Assembly: GCF_002454115.1 (NCBI RefSeq)
Contig: NZ_DKIH01000009.1
Coordinates: 142,909-206,908 of the forward strand
Direction: 5' to 3'
Length of the DNA: 64,000 bases
Source of the DNA: Sphingopyxis sp. UBA6723
GTDB taxonomy: Bacteria > Pseudomonadota > Alphaproteobacteria > Sphingomonadales > Sphingomonadaceae
Shown: positions 25,892 to 34,799 of the stretch, piece by piece
How positions within the stretch are numbered: the first letter of the stretch is position 1
How the letters are laid out: each line of letters begins with the position of its first letter
Translations under genes and position numbers: made by a program
Notes under the pieces: model-generated
The model's input: only the letters and a program-made list of their open reading frames with translations
Database searches by the model: none
Told to the model about the DNA's origin: nothing

Positions 25892-27585
25892 TATTCACCG
25901 TCCCCGTTTCTCCACAGCAGCGGGGTGAGTTCGGAGACATCGACGTCGCGGCTTTCGTCGGGGAATACGCCGAGCATCGGCCCGGCACGCATCACGACCT
26001 TGCTGACCACCGGCGCTGCGGTCCAGCCTGCGGTGCGCTGACCCGAGCTATAAGCATTGCCCTTCGGTTCGTCGATCATCACCAGCACGACATAGCGCGG
26101 ATTGTCCATCGGGAACGCCGCGGCAAAGGTCGCGACGACCGAGCTGCGGCGATAGCCGCCCGCGCCGGGCTTTTCGGCGCTGCCCGTCTTGCCGCCGACG
26201 CGAAAACCGGGCGCTTCGGCCTTTTTGCCCGTGCCGTCGGATACGATCAGGCGCAGCAACTGGCGCATCCGCGCGCTGGTTGCCGCCTTGAACACGCGGC
26301 GGCCCTTGGGCGGCGCTTGGTCGCCGAGCTTGGTGATCGTCGCGGGACGATAGATGCCGCCGTTGACCAGCGCGGCATAGGCGCTGGCAAGGTGCAGCGG
26401 GGTCACCGCGATGCCATGGCCATAGCCGGTGGTCATCGTCGTCAGTCGACCCCAATCCTTCGGCCACAGCGGAAAGGCGCGTTCCTTCAGGTCGATCTTT
26501 GGCCGTGTATCGAAATCGAGCTTGCGGAACATCGCCTCCATATTTTCGCGACCCAGTTCGTCGGAAATGCGTGCGGTCGTGATGTTCGAGCTGTGGATCA
26601 GCGTTTCGGGGACGTTGAGCCAGCGGTTCGATGGATGGCTGTCGCGGATGCGAAAACCCGCGATCGCGAGCGGCGCCGTTGCGTCATAGCGGCGTGCCAT
26701 GCTGGTGACGGTGCCGGCGTCGATCGCTGCCGCCACCGTCAGCGGCTTGAAGGTCGAGCCCAACTCATACAGATTATGTGTTACCGCGTTGCGCCGCGCC
26801 GCCATGTTTTCGGGGACCAGCTTGTTCGGATTATAGGTCGGCAGCGACGTCATCGCCGCGATTTCGCCGGTGTGGACATCGAGGATGATCCCCGCGCCGC
26901 CGATCGCTTCGAGATTGGCGACCGCCGAACCCAGCTCGCTTTCGAGGACGCCTTGCACCCGCGCGTCGATCGACAGCGCCAGCGGCTCGCCGCGCGTCGC
27001 CTTGTCGATCAGGCGGCCGTCGAATGCGCCCTCGGCGCCCGTGACACCACGTCCCGCCGCGTCGGTGAAGCCCAGCACATGCGCGGCGAGGCTGAGCTGC
27101 GGATACAGCCGTTCCTTTTCGCGCGGAAAATCGAACCCGACGTCACCGATCGCATTTACCGCTGCGACCTGATCGGGCAGCGCGCGGCGGCGGATATAGG
27201 TCGGGCGGGGCCCGCTGATCTTGGCGAGCAATTCGGCGCGCGACATGTCGGGGAAAATCTTGTGCAGCTCATCGGCCAGATATTGGCGATTGTTCAAAAG
27301 CTTGGCCGGCACGACGCGGATCGCATAACCGTCGATCGTCCGCGCCAGCGGGACACCGTTGCGATCGACGATGTCGGCGCGCGCGGGAATGAAAGCCGTC
27401 GACGCCGTCCCATTGCGCGACCCGGTATCGAATAATGCGAAATAGAGCAGCCGCACCGACACGAGCAAAAATGCCGCCATGAACAGCAGCATCAGGATCA
27501 TCAGACGCTGCTGCGCGGTCAGCAAGATTTGCTGCCGCACCCCAGCGGTACGCACCCGGGTCGGACGGACGACCAGCGTGTTCAT
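25891..27585 (-). CDS. ftsI: septal transpeptidase FtsI (PBP3)
   Basis: A 564-residue class B penicillin-binding protein. A cytoplasmic tail and one membrane helix (about residues 27-50) lead into the pedestal domain, which includes RADIVDRNGVPLA. The transpeptidase motifs are STFK (nucleophile S277), SSN at about 332-334 and KTGS at 466-469. It cross-links septal peptidoglycan together with FtsW. The ATG overlaps the end of the FtsL-like gene as ATGA. Length and layout are normal. Confidence 0.97.
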   Translation of the reverse strand: MNTLVVRPTRVRTAGVRQQILLTAQQRLMILMLLFMAAFLLVSVRLLYFALFDTGSRNGTASTAFIPARADIVDRNGVPLARTIDGYAIRVVPAKLLNNRQYLADELHKIFPDMSRAELLAKISGPRPTYIRRRALPDQVAAVNAIGDVGFDFPREKERLYPQLSLAAHVLGFTDAAGRGVTGAEGAFDGRLIDKATRGEPLALSIDARVQGVLESELGSAVANLEAIGGAGIILDVHTGEIAAMTSLPTYNPNKLVPENMAARRNAVTHNLYELGSTFKPLTVAAAIDAGTVTSMARRYDATAPLAIAGFRIRDSHPSNRWLNVPETLIHSSNITTARISDELGRENMEAMFRKLDFDTRPKIDLKERAFPLWPKDWGRLTTMTTGYGHGIAVTPLHLASAYAALVNGGIYRPATITKLGDQAPPKGRRVFKAATSARMRQLLRLIVSDGTGKKAEAPGFRVGGKTGSAEKPGAGGYRRSSVVATFAAAFPMDNPRYVVLVMIDEPKGNAYSSGQRTAGWTAAPVVSKVVMRAGPMLGVFPDESRDVDVSELTPLLWRNGDGE

Positions 27586-28175
27586 CGGCCGGACTTCCCT
27601 CCCGCGGCTTCGGCGGCAGCGGCGCGCTTCAGATCGGCGAGCGTCGATTCGGCGAGCAACTGGTCCTCGATCATCTTGAGCTGTTCACGGCGGCGGGTCG
27701 GCGTCATCCGCGGCGCGGCGTCGCTGCGAATTCCGGTTTCGGCCTGCGCCAGCACGACCGGCTTAGCGGCCGCGGGTTTCGCAGCAACCGGGCTTTCCTT
27801 AGGCACTGCGGGAACGGCGACCGGCGATACCATCGCCATCAGCACCGGCGCGACCTCATTCGCGCCGCGCGCGCGCGGCAGACCATCAAGCGAGGCGAGC
27901 TGACGCTCGTTGGCAAGATACTGATCGGCGGCGGGGGCCGAATAGCCGAACGTGTCGACGTTCCACTGCTCAAGCTGACGCATCGAAGCGCGCACCGCGA
28001 GTTCGGACTCGAGGTAGCGGATATTGTCGCGGCTGCGCTCGATCTCTTTTTCGATGCGTGTCAGTTCGCTGCGCGTCGCCGCAACCTTCAGCGACACGGG
28101 GTAGAGCATCATCGCACATATGAGCACGAGCAGGACCAGCCCGATGCCCTGAAGTTTGCGCGCCGCCATCAGCAT
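27582..28175 (-). CDS. ftsL: FtsL-like divisome protein
   Basis: A 197-residue protein in the ftsL position between rsmH and ftsI. One membrane helix at about residues 9-28 (GIGLVLLVLICAMMLYPVSL) is followed by a coiled coil (RSELTRIEKEIERSRDNIRYLESELAVRAS) and MRQLEQWNVDTFGYSAPAADQYL, a pattern shared by alphaproteobacterial FtsL-like proteins. It is longer than enterobacterial FtsL (about 120 residues) because of an Ala/Pro-rich tail. The ribosome-binding site AAGGAGG, inside the end of rsmH, favours the ATG at 28175. Identity rests mainly on position and topology. Confidence 0.8.
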   Translation of the reverse strand: MLMAARKLQGIGLVLLVLICAMMLYPVSLKVAATRSELTRIEKEIERSRDNIRYLESELAVRASMRQLEQWNVDTFGYSAPAADQYLANERQLASLDGLPRARGANEVAPVLMAMVSPVAVPAVPKESPVAAKPAAAKPVVLAQAETGIRSDAAPRMTPTRRREQLKMIEDQLLAESTLADLKRAAAAEAAGGKSGR

Positions 28176-29149
28176 GAGATCGCCTCCTTCATCGTGGATT
28201 GCCCCGGCCAGGCCGGCGCTGCCGTCCGCACCGCGCTGCGCAGCGTGGCTGATCGGGCGCGCGGGTTGCGCGCCTCCTCGGCCTTGCTCGGCCGCACCTT
28301 GCGGGCCGGGGGCTCGAAAGTTGCGGGCCGCGCCAGAGGGATCGGCGCGGGCCGGTGGCGCGAACCGGCGGCATCGCTGCCGCTCCGTTCGCGCAGAAAA
28401 TTCTTCACGATCCGGTCTTCGGTGCTGTGAAAGCTGACCACCGCCAACCGGCCGCCGGGACGCAGGATGCGCTCCGCAGCGGCCAAGCCGGCGACCAACT
28501 CGTCGAGTTCGGCATTGATGTGGATGCGGATCGCCTGAAAGCTCTTGGTCGAGGGATCCTTGGGCGCTCCGGGCGGATGGCGCAGCGCCTTGCGGATCAC
28601 TGTCGCCAGCTCGGCGGTACGGCTGAGCGGACGCGCAGCAACGATGGCGCGGGCAACGCGGCGCGACTGACGCTCATCGCCATAATGAAACAGCACATCG
28701 GCGATCTCGGTCTCGTCGGCGCGGTTCAGCCACTCGGCGGCGGTTTCGCCGTCCTGCGCCATGCGCATGTCGAGCGGGCCGTCCTTCTGAAACGAAAAGC
28801 CGCGCTCGCCCTGGTCGAGTTGCATCGACGACACGCCGATATCGAAGGTGATGCCATCGACGGCATCGATCCCGCGCTCGGCCAAGAGCCGGTCGATTTC
28901 GCCGAACCGGCCGTGGATCAGCGTCAGCTTGCCATCGGATTCCTCGACCAGCACCTGTCCGTCGGCAATTGCATCGGGATCGCGGTCGCAGGCGACGACA
29001 TCGGCGCCCGCCGCGAGCATCGCGCGGGTGTAGCCACCGGCGCCAAAGGTCGCATCGACATGGCGCTCACCCGGGGCGATGGCGAGCGCAGCGATCACTT
29101 CGTCGCGGAGAACGGGATCGTGGCGGGGATCGCGGGAAAGATCGCTCAT
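28169..29149 (-). CDS. rsmH: 16S rRNA (cytosine1402-N4)-methyltransferase
   Basis: A 326-residue SAM-dependent methyltransferase (formerly MraW). Hallmarks are RHDPVLRDEVIAAL at the N-terminus, HVDATFGAGGYTRAML (SAM loop), FDIGVSSMQLDQGERGFSFQKDGPLDMRM, and TKSFQAIRIHINAELDEL with VVSFHSTEDRIVKNF. The ATG at 29149 overlaps the mraZ stop as ATGA; the 31 extra residues of the open frame belong to mraZ in another frame. The C-terminus is rich in basic residues. Confidence 0.97.
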   Translation of the reverse strand: MSDLSRDPRHDPVLRDEVIAALAIAPGERHVDATFGAGGYTRAMLAAGADVVACDRDPDAIADGQVLVEESDGKLTLIHGRFGEIDRLLAERGIDAVDGITFDIGVSSMQLDQGERGFSFQKDGPLDMRMAQDGETAAEWLNRADETEIADVLFHYGDERQSRRVARAIVAARPLSRTAELATVIRKALRHPPGAPKDPSTKSFQAIRIHINAELDELVAGLAAAERILRPGGRLAVVSFHSTEDRIVKNFLRERSGSDAAGSRHRPAPIPLARPATFEPPARKVRPSKAEEARNPRARSATLRSAVRTAAPAWPGQSTMKEAISC

Positions 29150-29646
29150 TTGCGCCCCTTCCCTTTGGTCGCATCCCATGCCGCAGCGAGCCGCTGCAAC
29201 ACCGGATCGGCGTCGGCGCATTCGGCGAGCGTCGGCAGCCACCAGATTTCAAAGCGGCGGCCCGACCCGACAAAGGCGGTCGCGCCACTGTCGCCAACGC
29301 GGTCGCGATGGGTGAAGCCGGGCAGGAAGCGGCCGCTGTCGTCGAGCGCATAGGCGTCGGTGTAGCTGAACCGCTTCTTGAATTCGAAATCCTCGTCAAA
29401 ATCGAGATTGCGCGAGCGCGCGGTGTCGCGGTCGCGCTCGATCTCGCCGTTCAGGCGATCATATTGATCGTGGCCATAGGCAACGAGGCAGGGCAGCTTT
29501 TCGTGGAAGCCAACCCAAAGTACGCGCTGGCCGTCCGCAGTAAGGGGCACATTGTTGCGGAACTGAGAGGGGACGGCGATGCGTCCCTTGCCATCGATCG
29601 CGGCGAAGCTGGTTCCCGCATATTGGCCGGGCGTCACAATCGCCAT
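29146..29646 (-). CDS. mraZ: transcriptional regulator MraZ
   Basis: A 166-residue protein with two SpoVT/AbrB-like swapped-hairpin domains: FAAIDGKGRIAVPSQFR near residue 15 and AYALDDSGRFLPGFTHRDRVG near residue 105. MraZ forms ring oligomers that bind repeated sites ahead of the dcw operon and usually repress it. The ATG at 29646 follows a purine-rich stretch (GGGGGGGCAGAG); the upstream part of the open frame lacks conserved features. First gene of the cluster, with candidate operator repeats about 125 bases upstream. Confidence 0.93.
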   Translation of the reverse strand: MAIVTPGQYAGTSFAAIDGKGRIAVPSQFRNNVPLTADGQRVLWVGFHEKLPCLVAYGHDQYDRLNGEIERDRDTARSRNLDFDEDFEFKKRFSYTDAYALDDSGRFLPGFTHRDRVGDSGATAFVGSGRRFEIWWLPTLAECADADPVLQRLAAAWDATKGKGRK

Positions 29647-29920
29647 CGCTCTGCCCCCCCGTATGCGCCTGCGGGCAATACTTCCCTGGCCCCAGAATCG
29701 CATGATTCCAGTTGGTTCGGTCTCGGCGGAGATTGCCCCTCTCCGATCTCTGCCTATCAAGTATAGAGTAGGGTGAAAAGGGGAAATTTAGGGAATAATA
29801 GGGAATCTACCCCCTATTCGTCGCAAAAGGCGCAAATAGGCGCCCAAACAGGATCTATAGAGACCGACACAGCGGCAAGGCGCAGCTTCAACGGGGCAAA
29901 ATGGGGTGGAAAAGGGCGCC
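29647..29920. other. intergenic region upstream of mraZ
   Basis: This 274-base gap separates the GldG/DUF4350-like gene from mraZ and must hold the dcw promoter. Besides the phased repeats at 29771-29810 there is a second set of G tracts, at 29893, 29903 and 29914. I see no convincing -35/-10 pair and no factor-independent terminator for the upstream gene. No credible ORF is present. Confidence 0.6.
29771..29810. promoter_or_regulatory. four GGG repeats at 10-bp spacing: candidate MraZ operator
   Basis: On the plus strand GGG occurs at 29771, 29781, 29791 and 29801, each followed by an A/T-rich 7-mer (TGAAAAG, AAATTTA, AATAATA, AATCTAC). Known MraZ operators are short G-rich boxes repeated every 10 bp upstream of mraZ, so position and spacing fit. 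The strand of the G tracts relative to mraZ differs from what I would expect for E. coli, so the match is of pattern rather than sequence. Confidence 0.6.
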
Positions 29921-31084
29921 TTAATCGGCGCGAGAGCGGATCCAAAGCGGTTGCAACACCGCGACTCCGGCGCCCGGCCACAACCGTGCGGACAGCCATT
30001 CGATCGTATCGGCCTGCCGCAGATGGTCGGCGCCGGGTACCAGCGGCGACCAGAGCGGGGCAAACAGCAGGTCGGCATCACCCACCAGCCACGCCTCGCC
30101 CGCACCGATCCGGCATTGCGCAACGCGGCGATCGGCGAAGCTGCGACATGTCGGCGGCAGACGCTCGAATGCCCCAGCGCTCGACAGGCGCAGCCGCACA
30201 CCGTCGACATCGACCGCCGACACATCCATGTCGTCGGTTGGTGCAGCGCCAAGCCTTACCCCCCAATGGTCGAGCAGCGGGGTGAGCAGGCTGGTGACCG
30301 GGGGATTGCGCGGATCGCCGAGCGGATGCGGCGCAGGCCAGCCCGACAGCGCATCGGCCAGCACCACCGCCTTGCCGCCACCGCGGACAAAGGCGTCGAT
30401 CGCCACCAGTTCCTGTGGCGCCAGCGCGCGCGGGTGCGCGATCAACAGCGCGCCGCCCGGCGGCGGCACCGCATCGATCAAACTATCGACCAGAGACACC
30501 TGCCCCATCGCCTCCAGCCGGACCAAAGCCGGATCATCGCCTGCCTTATCGGCAATGATCGCGGCGATGTCGCCACTGCCCGACCAGCGCAACGGCAGGC
30601 CGGTCAGCATCGTCGTCGCCGGAGCCCCAGCCGATGCCGTCGCGGGCCGATACAGCGATGCGAGCAGCATATGACTTGCCGCAAACCAGCCGATCACGAG
30701 CGCGAGCGCGGCAAGCCAAGCGAGGAACGTCCTTCGCGGACGCCATTGCACCAACCGGTCGGCGACATAAGCGGCCGCCGCGCCGGTCAGCAACGTAAGT
30801 CCCAATTGAAAGCTCGCCATGGATCCTGCGAGCACGACCCCAATCAGCGCTTGGGCCACCGCCAGACACACCAGCACAGCAATCACCGTGCGCCATCGCA
30901 GCGCAGCCCCCTCACCGCGATGCCAGAGCGCCAGAAGCAGCATCGGCAGCGCGATAATGGGCGCTGCCAGGGCGGGATCGATCCGGCCGAGCCATGCTTG
31001 CCCGCCGCCGATCCACGCCAGCAGCAATGTCAAGACTGCAATCGAAACAGCGCGCACCACCGGGCGCCGCGACAATATCGTCAC
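29921..31084 (-). CDS. GldG/DUF4350-like membrane protein
   Basis: A 387-residue protein with about four N-terminal hydrophobic helices (residues 10-160, for example AVLTLLLAWIGGGQAW and FLAWLAALALVIGWFAAS). A soluble domain follows, containing GALLIAHPRALAPQELVAIDAFVRGGGKAVVLADAL. That tract is typical of the GATase-like 'uncharacterised ABC transport auxiliary' (GldG) and DUF4350 proteins. No catalytic function is known. It starts with GTG at 31084, overlapping the upstream gene as GTGA, and ends 274 bases before mraZ. It may be a membrane-complex subunit encoded with its 129-residue neighbour. Confidence 0.6.
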   Translation of the reverse strand: MTILSRRPVVRAVSIAVLTLLLAWIGGGQAWLGRIDPALAAPIIALPMLLLALWHRGEGAALRWRTVIAVLVCLAVAQALIGVVLAGSMASFQLGLTLLTGAAAAYVADRLVQWRPRRTFLAWLAALALVIGWFAASHMLLASLYRPATASAGAPATTMLTGLPLRWSGSGDIAAIIADKAGDDPALVRLEAMGQVSLVDSLIDAVPPPGGALLIAHPRALAPQELVAIDAFVRGGGKAVVLADALSGWPAPHPLGDPRNPPVTSLLTPLLDHWGVRLGAAPTDDMDVSAVDVDGVRLRLSSAGAFERLPPTCRSFADRRVAQCRIGAGEAWLVGDADLLFAPLWSPLVPGADHLRQADTIEWLSARLWPGAGVAVLQPLWIRSRAD

Positions 31085-31470
31085 GGTGCCGATTTGCGCG
31101 CGCGCTGCAATTCAGGGTCGGGCTCAAGGTCGGGAACGGTCGCGGCCGAGGGCGCCGCCTGCGGCACCTTCACCGGTGTCTCGGCATTTTCATCTTTCGA
31201 CGAGGGGGAAACCGGCTGCACCCCCAGCTCTTCGAGCGGGGCGCCGCCCGTCTTGGCTTCGTCACCGGGCATCTTGACCTCAGTAGCAGTCGCTGCGTCG
31301 CTCTCGACATTTTCACGCGCGCGGTCGCCGATCAGCCCCGCCATGCCGACAAGTAGCAGCACCGTCAGCACCCCGGCGATGCCGATCTGCAACCGGCGCA
31401 TCGTGTCGTTGACCGGCGTCGGCACCACCACCTTGGGCGGCGCATTCTTGTCGATCCGCATGTCGGTCAT
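31081..31470 (-). CDS. hypothetical single-pass membrane protein
   Basis: A 129-residue protein I do not recognise. A short cytoplasmic N-terminus (TDMRIDKNAPPKVVVPTPVND) leads to one hydrophobic helix at about residues 27-46 (IGIAGVLTVLLLVGMAGLIG). An acidic, Pro/Ala/Glu-rich, probably disordered tail fills the rest. The ATG at 31470 overlaps the cysK stop as ATGA, and its own stop overlaps the next gene as GTGA, so the three genes form a tight unit. Such a single-helix protein with a flexible tail might be a linker in an envelope complex, but there is no direct evidence. Confidence 0.65.
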   Translation of the reverse strand: MTDMRIDKNAPPKVVVPTPVNDTMRRLQIGIAGVLTVLLLVGMAGLIGDRARENVESDAATATEVKMPGDEAKTGGAPLEELGVQPVSPSSKDENAETPVKVPQAAPSAATVPDLEPDPELQRARKSAP

Positions 31471-32459
31471 GCCACAACTCCCTCGCGCGTCTCCGCCAGG
31501 CCTTTGCTCGCCAACCATTCGGGATTGTAGAGTGTCGACAGATACCGAAACCCGCTGTCGCACAGGATGGTTGCGATGCGCTTGCCCGGTCCCAATTGCC
31601 GCGCCAGCGCCATGGCGCCCGCGACGTTGATCCCCGACGACAGACCCAGGCACAGCCCCTCCTCGTCGAGCAGCTGACGCACCACCTGCAAGCCTTCGGC
31701 ATCCGAAATGCGGAACTGGGTGTCGATCGGCGCGCCGTCGAGGTTGGCGGTGATGCGGTTCTGGCCGATCCCCTCGGCGACGCTGCTGCCTTCGGCTTTC
31801 AATTCGCCGCATTGGTAATAATTATACAGCCCGGCGCCGTGCGGATCGGTCAGCGCAATGACGATGTCGGGATTATGCGCTTTCAGCCCCAGCCCGGTCC
31901 CGGCGATTGTGCCGCCAGTCCCCGCAGCGCAGGTAAAGCCGTCAATCCGCCCGTCCATCTGCTCCCAGATTTCCTCGGCGGTGCCCATCACATGCGATTT
32001 GCGGTTGGCGATATTGTCGAACTGGTTGGCCCAGACCGCATTGTCGGTTTCCTCGGCGATGCGGCGCGAGGTGTGGACGAAATGGCCGGGGTTGGCGAAG
32101 GGCGCCGGCGGCACCAGCACCAGCTCGGCCCCCAGCGCGCGGATCGTCGCCATTTTCTCGGCGCTTTGGTTGTCAGGCATGACGATGATCGTCCGATAGC
32201 CCAGCGCGTTGCCGACCAGCGCCAGCCCGATGCCAGTGTTGCCCGCCGTCCCCTCGACGATCGTGCCGCCGGGGCGCAGGGTGCCGTTCGCCTCTGCATC
32301 GCGCACGATGTAAAGCGCGGCGCGATCCTTCACCGATCCTCCGGGGTTGGCATATTCGCACTTGCCCCAGATTTCGCAGCCGGTGGCTTCGCTCGGCCCC
32401 TTCAGCAACACCAGCGGGGTGTTGCCGATCAGGTCGAGGCTGTTTGCAGCAATAGTCAT
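31467..32459 (-). CDS. cysK: cysteine synthase A
   Basis: A 330-residue fold-type II PLP enzyme that makes cysteine from O-acetylserine and sulfide. The PLP lysine is K44 in NPGGSVKDRAAL. The substrate loop EGTAGNTGIGLALVG and the phosphate-binding GTGGTIAGTG are present, and LGLSSGINVAGAM supplies the serine that contacts the pyridine nitrogen. Family assignment is firm, but CysK, CysM and related beta-substituting enzymes are hard to separate by eye. First gene of a three-gene overlapping unit. Confidence 0.88.
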   Translation of the reverse strand: MTIAANSLDLIGNTPLVLLKGPSEATGCEIWGKCEYANPGGSVKDRAALYIVRDAEANGTLRPGGTIVEGTAGNTGIGLALVGNALGYRTIIVMPDNQSAEKMATIRALGAELVLVPPAPFANPGHFVHTSRRIAEETDNAVWANQFDNIANRKSHVMGTAEEIWEQMDGRIDGFTCAAGTGGTIAGTGLGLKAHNPDIVIALTDPHGAGLYNYYQCGELKAEGSSVAEGIGQNRITANLDGAPIDTQFRISDAEGLQVVRQLLDEEGLCLGLSSGINVAGAMALARQLGPGKRIATILCDSGFRYLSTLYNPEWLASKGLAETREGVVA

Positions 32460-32592
32460 GCAGTTGATTTAGGGGCGTGCCGGGGTGGCCGCAAGACAGC
32501 ATCGCTTGGCATCAGTGAGATCGCACTTTGTCGACCAACGACGCCGTGCTGCCGACAAACAGCCAAAAAATGCACGGTCAATGCTTGCGTTT

Positions 32593-32610
32593 GTGACAGT
32601 ATAACATTAC
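32593..32610. promoter_or_regulatory. candidate Zur operator upstream of the ZnuD-like receptor
   Basis: GTGACAGTATAACATTAC lies 45 bases before the receptor start. Its right half, TATAACATTAC, matches half of the AT-rich Zur palindrome of proteobacteria (TGTTATA/TATAACA core). The left half is degenerate, agreeing at about five of nine positions. It fits the receptor's predicted zinc role but is a visual match only. Confidence 0.45.
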
Positions 32611-32654
32611 TGACCCCGCGATATTCCCTCTCCAACGATCAGGATTTTTCTCCG

Positions 32655-34778
32655 ATGCGTCTGCTTTCCTCCGCCGGTTTCACGCTTGCCGCCATTCTCT
32701 CCACCCCGGCGATAGCGCAAGATCGTTCGACGTCGAATGGCGGCGACGACCTGCACACCGGCGATCCGATCATCGTCACCGCGCCTTACGTCCGCAGCCT
32801 CGATATTCTTGGCAATGTCTCGGTGCTTGAGGGTGACGAGCTGGCGCGCGACATTCGCGGCCAGATCGGCGATACGCTGACCCGCCAGGCGGGTGTATCG
32901 GCCACCAGCTTTACCCCCGGCGCCTCGCGCCCCGTGCTGCGCGGCTTTTCGGGCGAACGCGTCCGCGTCCTGACCGACGGCATCGGATCGATCGACGTGT
33001 CGAACACCTCGGCCGACCACGCGGTGACGATCGACCCGCTGACCGTCGAGCGGATCGAAATTCTGCGCGGCCCCGCGGTCCTGCTGTTCGGCAGCCAGGC
33101 GATCGGCGGCGCGGTCAACCTGTTCGACCGCCGCATCCCGCGCAAGGTGCCGACCGATCACATTCATATCGACGCGATCGGCGGGTACGGCACCGCCGCA
33201 AACGATCGCAATGGCGGCGCATCGCTCGACGTCGCCCTAACCCCCAACATCGTCGCGCATGTCGACGGCAGCTGGCGCAAGACCGGCGACGTTCGATCGG
33301 GTGGCTTTGTCTATGCCCCTGGCCTTCGCGCCGAGCTGCTCGACCTTGCCGCCGAAGAAACCGAGGAAGGCAATGACGGCGAAGCCGCCGAACTGACCGA
33401 ACAGGCGGGATCGCGCGGCAAAGTTGCCAATACCGCCAGTGAGACATGGACCGCGGCTGGCGGCCTGTCCTTGATCAACGACGGCGGCCAGCTTGGCATT
33501 TCCGTCAGCTATTATGACAGCAATTACGGCGTTCCCAGCCGCCCCGGCACCGAACATCATCACGAAGAAGGTGAGGAGGAAGGTGAAGAAGGCGAAGAAG
33601 AGGGCGAAGCGCCCGTCACCATCGGGCTGAAGCAATGGCGCGCCGACCTTCGCGGCGAAGTCGAATTGGGTGACGGCTTTTTCGACAAGCTGCGCATCCG
33701 GGCCGGGTTCGCCGATTACGAACATACCGAATTCGAAGGCGACGAGGTCGGGACCGTCTTTACCAACCAGGGTATCGAAGGCCGGCTTGAACTGGCGCAG
33801 AACGACCGTGGGGGCTGGCGCGGTGCCAGCGGCATCCAGTACAGCCACCGCGATTTTAACGCGATCGGTGCCGAAGCCTTTGTGCCGCGCAACCTGACCG
33901 ACCAGTTTGCGCTGTTCACCTTGCAGGAATGGACGCTGGGGTCGCTTGGTATCGAAGCCGCCGCGCGGTACGAAAAGACCGATGTCCGCGCCCCCACGCT
34001 GGGCATCTCGCGCAATTTCAACTCTTTCTCGGGCGCGCTTGGCGCCAATTACGAGATCGGGGAGAGCGCGAAGATCGGCCTGTCGGTCGCCCGCGCCGTC
34101 CGCGCGCCGTCGGCCGAAGAACTGTTTTCGAACGGCCCGCACATCGCGACGCAATCGTTCGAAGTCGGCAATGTCGATTTGAAACGCGAAGCCAGCCGGG
34201 GCGCCGAAGCCTCGTTCAGGGTCAAGACCGACGCCTTTAGCTTGAGCCTCACCGGCTATTCCAACTGGTTCGACAATTTCATCTATTCCGAAGAAACCGG
34301 TGAAGAAGAGGATGACTTGCCCGTCTTCCAGTATTTCCAACGCGACGCCCGTGTGTGGGGCTTTGAGGCCGAGGCGAGCGCCCGACTGGCTCAGATCGGC
34401 GGCTTCAATATCGTCGGCGACGTCGTTGCCGACATGACGCGCGCCAAAATCAAGGGCGGCGACAATGTTCCCCGCATCCCAGCGATGCGGGTGCTGGGTG
34501 GGCTTGAAGCACAGGGCGAACGCATCGATGCCCGCGCCGAGGTCGAATGGACCGACGACCAGACCCGCATCGCGCCGTTTGAAACTGCCACCAAGGGCTT
34601 TACCTTGGTGAACGCGTCGATCAGTTGGCGGCCGCTGCCCGACACGAAGAACCTGACGCTGTCGCTGGCGGCGAACAATATCTTCGACGTCGAAGCGCGG
34701 CGCCACGCCAGCTTTACAAAGGACTTTGTCCCGCTGGTCGGCCGCGACATCCGGATCACCGCGCGCGCGAGTTTCTGA
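32655..34778 (+). CDS. ZnuD-like TonB-dependent receptor (putative zinc uptake)
   Basis: A 707-residue outer-membrane receptor. A signal peptide (RLLSSAGFTLAAILSTPAIAQ) precedes a TonB-box-like GDPIIVTAPYVRS, a plug domain with SRPVLRGFSGERVRVLTDGI and VERIEILRGPAVLLFGSQAIGGAVNLFDRRIPR, and a 22-strand barrel ending in Phe (ITARASF). An extracellular loop at about residues 300-317 is packed with His and Glu (EHHHEEGEEEG...), with a second acidic patch later. His/acid-rich loops are typical of ZnuD zinc receptors. Divergent from cysK, with a candidate Zur site upstream. Confidence 0.82.
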   Translation: MRLLSSAGFTLAAILSTPAIAQDRSTSNGGDDLHTGDPIIVTAPYVRSLDILGNVSVLEGDELARDIRGQIGDTLTRQAGVSATSFTPGASRPVLRGFSGERVRVLTDGIGSIDVSNTSADHAVTIDPLTVERIEILRGPAVLLFGSQAIGGAVNLFDRRIPRKVPTDHIHIDAIGGYGTAANDRNGGASLDVALTPNIVAHVDGSWRKTGDVRSGGFVYAPGLRAELLDLAAEETEEGNDGEAAELTEQAGSRGKVANTASETWTAAGGLSLINDGGQLGISVSYYDSNYGVPSRPGTEHHHEEGEEEGEEGEEEGEAPVTIGLKQWRADLRGEVELGDGFFDKLRIRAGFADYEHTEFEGDEVGTVFTNQGIEGRLELAQNDRGGWRGASGIQYSHRDFNAIGAEAFVPRNLTDQFALFTLQEWTLGSLGIEAAARYEKTDVRAPTLGISRNFNSFSGALGANYEIGESAKIGLSVARAVRAPSAEELFSNGPHIATQSFEVGNVDLKREASRGAEASFRVKTDAFSLSLTGYSNWFDNFIYSEETGEEEDDLPVFQYFQRDARVWGFEAEASARLAQIGGFNIVGDVVADMTRAKIKGGDNVPRIPAMRVLGGLEAQGERIDARAEVEWTDDQTRIAPFETATKGFTLVNASISWRPLPDTKNLTLSLAANNIFDVEARRHASFTKDFVPLVGRDIRITARASF

Positions 34779-34799
34779 GCACCAAACCTAAAATCGCCT

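Noticed and set aside
33237..34706. 489-codon minus-strand frame opposite the ZnuD-like receptor
   Set aside because: Mirrors the receptor's reading frame; low-complexity Phe/Leu runs come from the His/Glu-rich loop read in reverse.
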